This document shows positions 1 through 8,315 of a stretch of 64,000 bases of DNA, in pieces (the stretch's first letter is position 1; every line of letters begins with the position of its first letter). Origin of the DNA: Halarcobacter anaerophilus. GTDB lineage: Bacteria; Campylobacterota; Campylobacteria; Campylobacterales; Arcobacteraceae. The position numbers and the translations under genes were made by a program. Where the stretch lies: contig NZ_CP041070.1 in the NCBI RefSeq assembly GCF_006459125.1, positions 806,001 through 870,000 on the forward strand, in the 5' to 3' direction. The notes beneath the pieces were generated by a model. The model was not told the DNA's origin. It made no database searches and saw nothing but the letters and a program-made list of their open reading frames with translations.

Positions 1-107
1 TTTTTTTTAAAAAAAATTAATATAAGTAAAAGTTATCTATCTTTTGTCTTTTTAATAATAATTTTCCCAATTTAATTAAATAATACCCTTCTAATACTTT
101 TTTTCTG

Positions 108-113
108 TATAAT
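108..113 (+). promoter_or_regulatory. -10 promoter element of the first histidine kinase gene
   Basis: A perfect TATAAT lies 29 bases before the ATG at 142. It is preceded by a T-rich stretch, as is usual for vegetative promoters in Campylobacterota, which often lack a -35 box. A Shine-Dalgarno AAAGG follows at 132-135. Confidence 0.55.
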
Positions 114-141
114 TGAATAAGTTATTATAAAAAGGAAAAAA

Positions 142-2265
142 ATGCCTAAAAAAGCTCTTAAGAATGTAATATCATCACACTTTATAAAGTTTTCTCTAAT
201 TCCGATTTTTGTTGTTGAAGTTGCATTGTTGATTCTATATTTTTCTATTAATGAATATATATCTTCCAAGAGTACGAATCTGTTATTAAAAGAGGCACAA
301 GCTCATACCTATGAAGTTTTGCAGGATGAATCAAAATTTATAAGCGATAAATTAAATGATGTCTCGACCCTTGCAAAATTTTTGCAAAATGAGCATCAGA
401 CACTTTTTAAAAATCCATCTAATTTTGCACTTCCAAACGGGAAACCCTCTTTTAGTGTTGCTAAAAACGGAGTTTTTTATAAAACAAATCATGCAGGAGC
501 AAGTCTTTATTACTCTTCTCATACAAAAATAGATAAAAAAGCCAGAGAAAAAGCAATTTTCACAGAAGCCATGGATACTTCTTTAAAAAATATTGTTGAT
601 ATAAATTCAAACATAGTAGCTGCATATTTTAACAGTTGGGACAATATGAATAGACTATATCCTTTTATAGACTATGTTTATGATCAGTACGGTTCACATA
701 TTCAAATGAAAGATTATAATTTTTACTATTTGGCGGATTTAAAACATAATCCAAAAAAAGAGCCAGTGTGGACAAGTACCTATTTAGATCCCGCAGGAAA
801 CGGCTGGATGCTCTCTTGTATTGTTCCTATTTACAAAGGAGATTTTCTTGAAGGAGTAACGGGATTGGATATTACGATTGACAGTATCGTAAATAATCTT
901 TTAAGCAGAAAACTTCCATATAATGCAAACCTTTTTATGGTTGATGATAAAGGCATGATTCTTGCTATGCCTGAAAAAATTGAGAACCTTCTTGGACTAA
1001 AAGAGTTGAAAGAGCATCTTTATACAAATGCAATATTAAAAACTATAGAAAAACCCGAAGAGTTTAATATCTTAAAAAACAACAGTCCTTTTGCTTCACA
1101 TTTTAAGAAACTTTTTGAAAAAGATATCTCTGACAGTATATTAAAAATAGGAGAAAATGAGTATCTGACTTTTCAACAAACTATAAATGAAACAAATTGG
1201 AAGTTGATGATTTTGATTGATAAAAAGGAGATTTTCGGTGCAATTTCATCTTTAAAAGATATGTCAAACAAAATAGGGTATTTGGCAATTGCATTTTTGC
1301 TACTTTTTTATATAATATTTTTCTATCTGTTAATAAAAAAGATATATCAATTTTCTCAAGGAATTACTGAACCTATAGAAAAACTCTCTACTCAAACTTC
1401 ACAGATAAAAAGTACGGATTCAAAAATAGATTTAATCAAAACCGATATTTCCGAAATTTCTTTACTGAATTCAAATTTTAGAACAATGATGAATGAGTTG
1501 AATGAAAAAACGCAAAAACTTTTTGAAGCAAAAAATGTTGCAGAGAGGTTATCTCAAGCAAAAGATGATTTTATGGCGAATATGAGCCATGAATTAAAGA
1601 CTCCTTTAAACTCGATAAATGTAATAAGCAGCATAATGAAAAGAAACAGTAGTGGAAATCTAAATGAAAAGCAGTTAAAAAGTTTGGAAATAATAAACAG
1701 ATGCGGCAATGATTTACTCTTTTTGATAAATGACGTATTAGATTTATCTAAACTTGAAGCAGGACAAATTATATTGGATAATAGAACTTTCAGCGTAAAA
1801 AATTTAATGGAAGGAATTCATGAAATTTTCCATTTTCAAGCAGAAGATAAAAATCTTGAGCTGGTATATGAAATAGATGAAAGTTTGGATTTAATATACA
1901 GTGATGAAGAACGTATAAAACAGATAATAAAAAATCTTTTGTCAAATGCTTTAAAATTTACCCATGAAGGGAAAATCTTCTTTAGAGTAAAAGATGAAAA
2001 AGAGAAAATAAGAGTAACAGTAGAAGATCAGGGAATAGGAATAGCCGAAGATAAGTTGGAATATATTTTCGATAGATTTAAGCAAGCTGATTCAAGCACA
2101 ACAAGAAGATACGGTGGTTCAGGGTTGGGCTTAGCGATATGTAAGGATTTATTAAGTCTTTTACATGGAGATATTTCCGTATCAAGTAAACTAGGAAAAG
2201 GAAGTAAATTTGAAGTAACATTTCCAAAAAATGAGAATAAAATAGAACTTTCAGAAGAATCATAA
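142..2265 (+). CDS. Cache-domain sensor histidine kinase
   Basis: This is a membrane histidine kinase of 707 residues. A first membrane helix lies near residues 17-39. It is followed by a long extracytoplasmic region that looks like a double Cache (PDC) sensor, and a second helix near 380-400. The H-box FMANMSHELKTPLNSIN puts the phosphorylated histidine at residue 483. The N-box has Asn602, followed by DQGIGIAED and GGSGLGLAICK, so the catalytic domain looks complete. There is no receiver domain and no response regulator gene beside it, so the partner is encoded elsewhere. The ligand is unknown. The ATG at 142 has a good AAAGG ribosome site. Confidence 0.9.
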   Translation: MPKKALKNVISSHFIKFSLIPIFVVEVALLILYFSINEYISSKSTNLLLKEAQAHTYEVLQDESKFISDKLNDVSTLAKFLQNEHQTLFKNPSNFALPNGKPSFSVAKNGVFYKTNHAGASLYYSSHTKIDKKAREKAIFTEAMDTSLKNIVDINSNIVAAYFNSWDNMNRLYPFIDYVYDQYGSHIQMKDYNFYYLADLKHNPKKEPVWTSTYLDPAGNGWMLSCIVPIYKGDFLEGVTGLDITIDSIVNNLLSRKLPYNANLFMVDDKGMILAMPEKIENLLGLKELKEHLYTNAILKTIEKPEEFNILKNNSPFASHFKKLFEKDISDSILKIGENEYLTFQQTINETNWKLMILIDKKEIFGAISSLKDMSNKIGYLAIAFLLLFYIIFFYLLIKKIYQFSQGITEPIEKLSTQTSQIKSTDSKIDLIKTDISEISLLNSNFRTMMNELNEKTQKLFEAKNVAERLSQAKDDFMANMSHELKTPLNSINVISSIMKRNSSGNLNEKQLKSLEIINRCGNDLLFLINDVLDLSKLEAGQIILDNRTFSVKNLMEGIHEIFHFQAEDKNLELVYEIDESLDLIYSDEERIKQIIKNLLSNALKFTHEGKIFFRVKDEKEKIRVTVEDQGIGIAEDKLEYIFDRFKQADSSTTRRYGGSGLGLAICKDLLSLLHGDISVSSKLGKGSKFEVTFPKNENKIELSEES

Positions 2266-2280
2266 AGCTTTTTTTACTTA

Positions 2281-2308
2281 AAAAGAGTCAAAAATCTTGA
2301 CTCTTTTT
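2281..2308 (+). terminator. Rho-independent terminator of the kinase gene
   Basis: AAAAGAGTCAA and TTGACTCTTTTT form an 11-bp perfect stem around a 5-base loop, ending in a T-run. It sits 15 bases after the kinase stop codon. Confidence 0.85.
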
Positions 2309-2470
2309 CTTACACTTTAATACAAATAATTTACCTTTTATATATATAAATAGATATTAATAAAATACCAAAACTTGCTTTTTAATAAATATTCTGATAT
2401 AAAATACATATAAGGTGTTTAAAAATTACATGAAATATGTAAAAAAATACATAGTTTATGTTTACTATTT

Positions 2471-2483
2471 TATAATATATAAT
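2471..2483 (+). promoter_or_regulatory. Candidate -10 elements of the BCCT transporter gene
   Basis: Two overlapping-spaced TATAAT hexamers (2471-2476 and 2478-2483) lie about 55 bases before the start codon. Just upstream (2427-2452) the pentamer TACAT alternates with its complement ATGTA three times, which could be an operator. The rest of the 2266-2534 spacer is AT-rich with no other recognisable element. Confidence 0.4.
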
Positions 2484-2534
2484 CAATATAAATTAACACT
2501 ATTATGAATATCTATATAAATAAAAAGGAGTATA

Positions 2535-4100
2535 ATGTCGACAAAAGTGTATGATACCGATTATGAAGTTGGTCAAGACAATGTAGAAATTTTTGGAATG
2601 GACTTACACAATCCTGTATTTTTTATAAGTGCAATTTCTATTTTACTTTTTGTAGTTTTGACTTTAGTTTTCCCCTCAGCAGCCAAAGAGACTTTGGATA
2701 CGGCTAAATGGTGGACAATAAATAATTTCGACTGGTTGTTTATGTTAGGAGGGAATATTTTTGTAATATTTTGTCTTAGCTTAATTTTTCTTCCGGTAGG
2801 AAAAATAAGACTTGGAGGAAAAGATGCCAAGCCTGAATTCTCAAGAATTTCATGGTTTGCCATGCTTTTTGCTGCAGGTATGGGAATAGGTTTAATGTTT
2901 TGGAGTGTTGCTGAACCTGTCGCTTATTATACCGCATGGTATAAAACTCCTCTTGGTGTTGAAGCAAATACCCCTGAAGCTGCGAGCTTAGCAATGGGAG
3001 CGACCATGTATCACTGGGGATTACACCCTTGGGCGATATATTGTGTAGTTGGATTGTCTTTATCTTTCTTTGCATACAATAAAAAACTACCTTTAACAGT
3101 AAGATCAGCATTTTATCCGATATTTGGAGATAAAATTTGGGGCTGGACAGGGCATCTAATTGATCTCTTGGCTGTCTTAGCAACTATTTTCGGACTTGCA
3201 ACCTCTTTAGGACTAGGTGCGCAACAAGCAAGCAGCGGTTTGAATTTTTTATTTGGAATTGATTCCGGAATTTCGACGCAAATTGCAATAATTATAGTTG
3301 TGACATCAATCGCAACTTTTTCTGTTATCAAAGGTGTTGACGGAGGAGTAAAAGTTTTAAGTAATATAAATATGCTTGTTGCAATACTTCTTCTTTTCTT
3401 TGTAATCTTAGCAGGTTCTGCATTTAACATCTTCTCAAACTTTTTTACTACAGCAGGAGATTATATTGCCAATATTATTCCTCTTAGTAATTGGGTTGAT
3501 AGGGAAGATAGTGCATGGCTTCACGGCTGGACTGTATTTTATTGGGCTTGGTGGATATCTTGGTCTCCGTTTGTAGGAATGTTTATAGCAAGAATTTCAA
3601 AAGGTAGAACAGTAAGAGAGTTTGTATCTGCAGTATTGTTGATTCCAACTATTATCACGATACTTTGGATGAGTGCTTTCGGTAGTTCGGCTATAGAGCA
3701 GGTAAAAGACGGAGTAGGGCAGTTGTCAAACGGAATCTCAGATGTATCTTTAGCTATGTTTCAAATGCTTGAAAATCTTCCTTTTGCAGAGATTACTTCA
3801 TTTTTTGCTATTTTCTTAGTATTGGTATTTTTTATTACATCTTCTGATTCAGGATCTTTAGTAATTGACAGTATTACAGCAGGAGGAAAAGTTGATGCTC
3901 CTGTACCTCAAAGAATCTTTTGGGCAATAGTAGAAGGGCTAATAGCAGGAGCCTTGCTTTTTGTCGGAGGAAAAGAGGCTTTACAAGCTTTACAAGCAGG
4001 AGCCGTAACTACAGGACTACCTTTTACCATAGTTCTTCTTATAATGTGTGTTTCACTTTACAAAGGTTTAAAAAGTGAAAAACAGGAGATTGGAGTTTAA
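2535..4100 (+). CDS. BCCT family betaine/choline/carnitine transporter
   Basis: This 521-residue inner-membrane carrier has about twelve hydrophobic segments. It shows the BCCT signatures GMGIGLMFWSVAEP near residue 115 and WTVFYWAWWISWSPF near residue 332, followed by a conserved FIARISKGRTVREF-type loop. The family imports quaternary ammonium osmolytes such as glycine betaine or choline with Na+ or H+. It has a short N-terminus and only a short charged C-terminal tail, shorter than the regulatory tail of BetP. The exact substrate cannot be read from the sequence. It is a single gene with a good AAGGAG ribosome site, consistent with a stand-alone osmoprotection function. Confidence 0.93.
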   Translation: MSTKVYDTDYEVGQDNVEIFGMDLHNPVFFISAISILLFVVLTLVFPSAAKETLDTAKWWTINNFDWLFMLGGNIFVIFCLSLIFLPVGKIRLGGKDAKPEFSRISWFAMLFAAGMGIGLMFWSVAEPVAYYTAWYKTPLGVEANTPEAASLAMGATMYHWGLHPWAIYCVVGLSLSFFAYNKKLPLTVRSAFYPIFGDKIWGWTGHLIDLLAVLATIFGLATSLGLGAQQASSGLNFLFGIDSGISTQIAIIIVVTSIATFSVIKGVDGGVKVLSNINMLVAILLLFFVILAGSAFNIFSNFFTTAGDYIANIIPLSNWVDREDSAWLHGWTVFYWAWWISWSPFVGMFIARISKGRTVREFVSAVLLIPTIITILWMSAFGSSAIEQVKDGVGQLSNGISDVSLAMFQMLENLPFAEITSFFAIFLVLVFFITSSDSGSLVIDSITAGGKVDAPVPQRIFWAIVEGLIAGALLFVGGKEALQALQAGAVTTGLPFTIVLLIMCVSLYKGLKSEKQEIGV

Positions 4101-4175
4101 TACTCTGATCTTTTATTTTTATAAGTTTTTTGAATTTACTCTTTATAATATACATATTTTTTAATTGTATATTAG

Positions 4176-4577
4176 TTAAGTTTGCTTTTTCCCTATAATT
4201 TTTACAAAATCTCCTACATTAACGAAATCAAATTTCTCTAAAGTTCTTTCTCCTGGTTCAATTATTTCTTCAGTAACACCACCTGAAAGTGCTGCTAAAC
4301 CATATCTTCCAGATTTTTTTATAATCTTCTTTTGCTCTAAGACTGAATACTTATTAGATTTTAATGTTGTCATTTTATTTTGTATATGTATTGGTGAAGC
4401 AGTACCTTTTACATTTTCAAGAAAACCTAAAGATTCATTTGTATCTGGATCAAAAAGCTCTTCTCCTTTTTCATAAATCAAGAATTCATAATTTTCCTGA
4501 ATGTCATCATTATAACCAGCATTTATAACTACTGTATAATCATTTATAACTTTTATAACTTTTATTTTTTTATCCAT
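4176..4577 (-). CDS. Hypothetical protein, soluble, 133 residues
   Basis: I do not recognise this family. The protein has no membrane segment and is rich in beta-forming residues: it begins with a VIKVINDYTVVINAGYNDDI stretch and ends with a VGDFVKIIG stretch. That pattern resembles a small beta-barrel such as an SH3- or OB-like fold, but this is inference. Its start overlaps the end of the upstream membrane-protein gene by 8 bases, so the two are translationally coupled and probably work together. Confidence 0.6.
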   Translation of the reverse strand: MDKKIKVIKVINDYTVVINAGYNDDIQENYEFLIYEKGEELFDPDTNESLGFLENVKGTASPIHIQNKMTTLKSNKYSVLEQKKIIKKSGRYGLAALSGGVTEEIIEPGERTLEKFDFVNVGDFVKIIGKKQT

Positions 4578-5064
4578 TATTAGCCTCTTCCAAAATGGTT
4601 TGTGGAATTGTAGTTTTTACAATTCCTTTTTCTATAATGTTTTCTGATATGTTATCTACAAAGTACGAAATTATTTTAATTGATATCAATTTATTTTCTT
4701 GCGGGTTTTCAACAACACAAAGACATTGTAATTCTTCTATTTCATCAATATTTACGTAAATGGTTAATAGTGAATTTATAGATATATTTTGATTAGTTTT
4801 TAAAACAATAAGTTCCTTCTCTTTATTGAATTTGACAATTTTAATTGTATCATATATCTGTTTTTCCCAAATAATTTTATTTAAAATACTAAAGAAGATG
4901 ATTAAAATTATGAAAAAAATTATGACAAGTAAAATCAACCATTTAATTGATATCATTTGTGATGTATCGATAAAAGCACTTGCAAGTCCTGTTATAAAAC
5001 CAGTAACTGCTAATACAATATATATTCCTTTTTCTGTTATAACACGTAGTAGAATATCTTTCAT
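4570..5064 (-). CDS. Hypothetical two-helix membrane protein
   Basis: This 164-residue protein has two hydrophobic helices near residues 13-33 and 40-62, then a soluble domain of about 100 residues. No family is recognisable. The gene is the first of a two-gene unit with the soluble protein that overlaps its 3' end. The pair may form a membrane-anchored complex. The overlapping plus-strand frame is a shadow. Confidence 0.6.
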   Translation of the reverse strand: MKDILLRVITEKGIYIVLAVTGFITGLASAFIDTSQMISIKWLILLVIIFFIILIIFFSILNKIIWEKQIYDTIKIVKFNKEKELIVLKTNQNISINSLLTIYVNIDEIEELQCLCVVENPQENKLISIKIISYFVDNISENIIEKGIVKTTIPQTILEEANNG

Positions 5065-5303
5065 TTATTAACCTTATTAATTAAATAAAAGATTATATTA
5101 TCATAAAAAAGTAATATTTAGAATTAGTAATATTTAGTCTTAAAGAATTTTTGAGAAGTCTATATAGACGATAAGATGGATTATAATTAAGTTTTATTCA
5201 ATATTCTATGTGAATTTTAGTTTAAATTGAAGAATAGAATAAAATAGTTAACAAAGAGGATACATTATTGAAACTAAGTTTAAAATAATTGCTTAAAAAT
5301 TAA

Positions 5304-5388
5304 TGGTGCGACCGACGAGATTTGAACTCGTACACCCTAAGGCACTACCCCCTCAAGATAGCGTGTCTACCAATTCCACCACGGTCGC
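5304..5388 (-). tRNA. tRNA-Leu (anticodon GAG)
   Basis: On the minus strand the acceptor arm GCGACCG pairs with CGGTCGC, followed by discriminator A and an encoded CCA. The anticodon stem CTATC/GGTAG encloses the loop TTGAGGG, giving anticodon GAG for CUU and CUC codons. A long variable arm (AGTGCCTTAGGGTG region) fits the class II leucine type, and the T-arm carries GTTCAAATC. Length is 85 bases. The flanks 5065-5303 and 5389-5497 hold no gene that I can see. Confidence 0.95.
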
Positions 5389-5406
5389 TTTTATTTTTGG
5401 ACTGAA

Positions 5407-5412
5407 ATTATA
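5407..5412 (-). promoter_or_regulatory. -10 element of the tRNA-Leu gene
   Basis: Read on the minus strand, TATAAT lies 19 bases before the tRNA 5' end, a normal distance for transcription starting just ahead of the mature tRNA. Confidence 0.5.
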
Positions 5413-5497
5413 GCAACAAAAACTTATAGTTTAAATTAAAATATTATAAAAATAGAGTATTTATATTGAGTTTGCTGTTTTACTTAAGCGAAGAGAG

Positions 5498-7633
5498 TTA
5501 TTCCTCTCTAAACTTTTTATTATTGACTTCATCTAAAATTGTTTTTGCTATAGCTGAAGTATTTTCTGCGACTTCATGAGTTTGCGTTGCAACAGAGGCA
5601 TTATTTTGAGACTGTCTGTCAAGTTCGGTAATCACATCATTTATTTGTTCAATACTTATTCTCTGTTCATTTGATGCTTCAGATATATCTTTAATAGCTT
5701 CGGTACTTTTTTGAATATTTAAATTAATTTTTTTATACCCTTCTATCATCTTATCTGCAATTTGTTTTCCTTTATCTGTTTTTAGTGTTGCACTTTCGAC
5801 TAACTCTTTTATCTCTTTTGCAGCTTCGGCACTCCTACTTGCTAGATTTCTGACTTCTTGTGCTACAACAGCAAAACCTTTTCCCGATTCTCCTGCTGTT
5901 GCGGCTTCAACTGCGGCATTAAGAGAAAGAATATTTGTTTGAAAAGCAATCTGATCAATAACGGTAATAGCTTCGGCTATTGACCGGGTTTGTTCATTTA
6001 TATTATCCATTGCCGTTACTGTCGAGGTTGCCAGATTTTGTCCTTCGTTAATAGAAGAAGAGAGTTCTTCTGAATGATTTGATATTTCTTGAATATTGTT
6101 AGTATTATTGGCTACTGTACTTGTAATTTCTTCTAGTGCCGCAGCAGTCTCTTCTAAAGATACTGCCGTTGCGTTTGATGATTTATTTAATATATCAACA
6201 TTTTTAAGCAACTGTTTTGAACTCTCTTCAAGAGTAAGACCGTTGTGTTTGTTTTCTTGTAACATTTGATTGATAATATTACAAAGATTGTTTAATCCTT
6301 TTGCTATATCACCATTTGCATTTGGGATATCTTCTTCAAAGTTTAAATTTGAATAATCTTCAAGTTTTGATAAAATAGGGTTGATATTACTATTTACATT
6401 TTTATTTATTGTTGTAATCATATCGTTTAAAATATCTTTTAAGTCATTTAAAGATTTATTTGTCGTAGATTTTTTTACCTCTAGATCTAATTTTCCCTCT
6501 TTTATTTTTGCAACAGTCTGTTTAACCTCTTCTATTAAGTATTTGTCTTCTTCAAATTGTTTTGAGATTTTTTCTACTTCTTTATCTATTGTATTTCCCA
6601 TATTCCCGAATTCATCACTTGTTTTTATATTAAGTTTTTCAGGATTACTTATTTCTGCTTTTAAATATTTGAAAAAAGATTCTAATCCTTCTTCAACTTT
6701 TTTTAAAGGATTTAATAATTTAATCATTGAAAAATAGAGTACAAGTAAAATAATTATCAATAAAATCAAGTAAAGAGATGCCTCTTTTATCATACTTTTT
6801 TTAATCTCTTCTACTATTTCACTTTTGTCAAGTTGAACAATAGTATGCCAATTTGTCAATTTGATTGGAGAAGTTGCAGCAAATAGTACTTTTCCGTTTT
6901 CTTCTACTTCTGCAAAATTCTTTTCATGTTTTTGTTCCATTTTCAAATATAAGCTGCTTTTTTTATGATCGCTTATTAGTTTTTTATTTTTATGAATAAG
7001 AATATTTCCATCCTCATCTACCAAATAAGCAAAACCGCTTTCTTTGAATTTTATATTCATAATAGTATTTACAATGGTATCTATAAAAATATCCGAACCT
7101 ACTACACCTACAATTTTACCGTTTCTTCTTAAAGGGTAATAAACACTTACTATTAATTTTTTGGTAGTATAATCTATATAAGGAACAGTAACTCCACCCG
7201 CATTTTTTCTTACGGCTTCTGTATACCAAATACGTTTTCTTGCATCATATCCTGTTGTTTCGGGAGTTCTTTTTTCTTTATCTGATTTTACATAAGTTCC
7301 GTCTTTTTCAAAACCGACAAATACTGCAAAAAATTTACCGGCTTTTGAACCTAATATAAGTTTTTCCAAAATCCTAGGATTGTCCATATATAATTGATCC
7401 ATATTTTGAGGCAACTCATCTGCCACAGCTTTTAATACATCAACTTTTGTCTGTAAATAAGCATAAATAAATTTTGAACTTTGCCTTGATAGTTCTATCT
7501 CTTTTTCTTTTAAGTTAGAAAAATGTACATCATATTTTGATTTTATACTATCTGTTCCTAGTATGAAAAAAGATATTATAATTGAAATGAAGAGTAAGAT
7601 TAAAATCTTCGTTTTTATACCGTATTTTCTCAT
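5498..7633 (-). CDS. Methyl-accepting chemotaxis protein with Cache sensor
   Basis: This 711-residue receptor has a transmembrane helix near residues 8-26, a periplasmic double-Cache-type ligand domain (about 35-270) and a second helix near 283-303. A HAMP-like linker region and a long helical signalling domain follow. The signalling tip reads [18 protein letters not shown] followed by [18 protein letters not shown], the class that docks CheA and CheW. Ligand residues cannot be assigned. The C-terminus ends in KKFREE with no CheR-binding pentapeptide, unlike the receptor at 19850-21793. It appears monocistronic. Confidence 0.95.
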   Translation of the reverse strand: MRKYGIKTKILILLFISIIISFFILGTDSIKSKYDVHFSNLKEKEIELSRQSSKFIYAYLQTKVDVLKAVADELPQNMDQLYMDNPRILEKLILGSKAGKFFAVFVGFEKDGTYVKSDKEKRTPETTGYDARKRIWYTEAVRKNAGGVTVPYIDYTTKKLIVSVYYPLRRNGKIVGVVGSDIFIDTIVNTIMNIKFKESGFAYLVDEDGNILIHKNKKLISDHKKSSLYLKMEQKHEKNFAEVEENGKVLFAATSPIKLTNWHTIVQLDKSEIVEEIKKSMIKEASLYLILLIIILLVLYFSMIKLLNPLKKVEEGLESFFKYLKAEISNPEKLNIKTSDEFGNMGNTIDKEVEKISKQFEEDKYLIEEVKQTVAKIKEGKLDLEVKKSTTNKSLNDLKDILNDMITTINKNVNSNINPILSKLEDYSNLNFEEDIPNANGDIAKGLNNLCNIINQMLQENKHNGLTLEESSKQLLKNVDILNKSSNATAVSLEETAAALEEITSTVANNTNNIQEISNHSEELSSSINEGQNLATSTVTAMDNINEQTRSIAEAITVIDQIAFQTNILSLNAAVEAATAGESGKGFAVVAQEVRNLASRSAEAAKEIKELVESATLKTDKGKQIADKMIEGYKKINLNIQKSTEAIKDISEASNEQRISIEQINDVITELDRQSQNNASVATQTHEVAENTSAIAKTILDEVNNKKFREE

Positions 7634-7720
7634 AAATAATCCTTCTTTGGATAATTTTCCATTATTTTGGATTATTTTAATGCTTCAAAATGAAATAAAA
7701 GTGACTTTTTGGAATAAAAA

Positions 7721-7750
7721 AAAGGTCAGAAGCAAAAGCTCCTGACCTTT
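7721..7750 (-). terminator. Terminator of atpE
   Basis: On the minus strand AAAGGTCAGGAGC and GCTTCTGACCTTT form a 13-bp stem (one G-U) with a TTTT loop, followed by a T-run. It lies 34 bases beyond the atpE stop codon. Confidence 0.85.
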
Positions 7751-7783
7751 TTAAGTTTTTTATAAAATCTGTAGTTCTACAAA

Positions 7784-8098
7784 TTACCCTAAGAATGGGT
7801 TTGCATATAATGCAATCATAGCAATTACAAGTGCGTAAATAACTTGTGCTTCGATCATCGCTAATGCAATGAACATAGTAGTCATTAATTTACCACCAAG
7901 ACCTGGGTTTCTTGCAGTTCCGGCAATTGTTGCAGCAGCAGTATTACCCATACCGATAGCACCACCAAGTGCAGCAAGACCAAGACCGATACCTGCAGCA
8001 ACTACAGAGTAAGCTTTTAAAGTTTCGTTTGCAACTGATTCATCAGCAGCGAATGCAACACCAGCGATAGCTAGCATTAAAAGAACGATTTTTTTCAT
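7784..8098 (-). CDS. atpE: ATP synthase F0 subunit c
   Basis: This 104-residue proteolipid forms the rotor ring of F1F0 ATP synthase. After a signal-like N-terminus (about 17 residues ending AFA) come two helices joined by the polar loop ARNPG. The essential carboxylate is the Glu in ALAMIEAQVIYAL. The Na+-coordinating residues of Na+-type rings are absent: Leu replaces the usual Gln in the first helix (GIGLGLAALGGAIGMG), and Ala-Gln follows the Glu. This favours H+ coupling. As in other Campylobacterota the gene stands apart from the other atp genes. It has an AAGGA ribosome site. Confidence 0.97.
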   Translation of the reverse strand: MKKIVLLMLAIAGVAFAADESVANETLKAYSVVAAGIGLGLAALGGAIGMGNTAAATIAGTARNPGLGGKLMTTMFIALAMIEAQVIYALVIAMIALYANPFLG

Positions 8099-8275
8099 TC
8101 TATATTCCTTAATTTTATTTTTTACAAAGTCCGTTCGGCTTGCGTATCCCTACTTATCACTTTGTATTGGACAAAATTTTACAAAAAAAATATTTAAGGT
8201 TTTATTAGAAAACGGAAAAATTTCACTTTGTTTACTTAATGTAAGGAAATAATAAGTCCTTCAATTTCTTTTATG

Positions 8276-8281
8276 TATAAT
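8276..8281 (+). promoter_or_regulatory. -10 element of the AsmA-like gene
   Basis: TATAAT lies 34 bases before the ATG at 8316, downstream of a T-rich tract. The spacer 8099-8315 serves two divergent genes. Confidence 0.5.
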
Positions 8282-8315
8282 CAACAAACTAATACCAAAG
8301 TACTAAAGGTAAAAA

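Noticed and set aside
2573-2863. Minus-strand frames inside the BCCT transporter gene
   Set aside because: They overlap a well-supported gene, lack ribosome sites and show no domain, so they are shadows.
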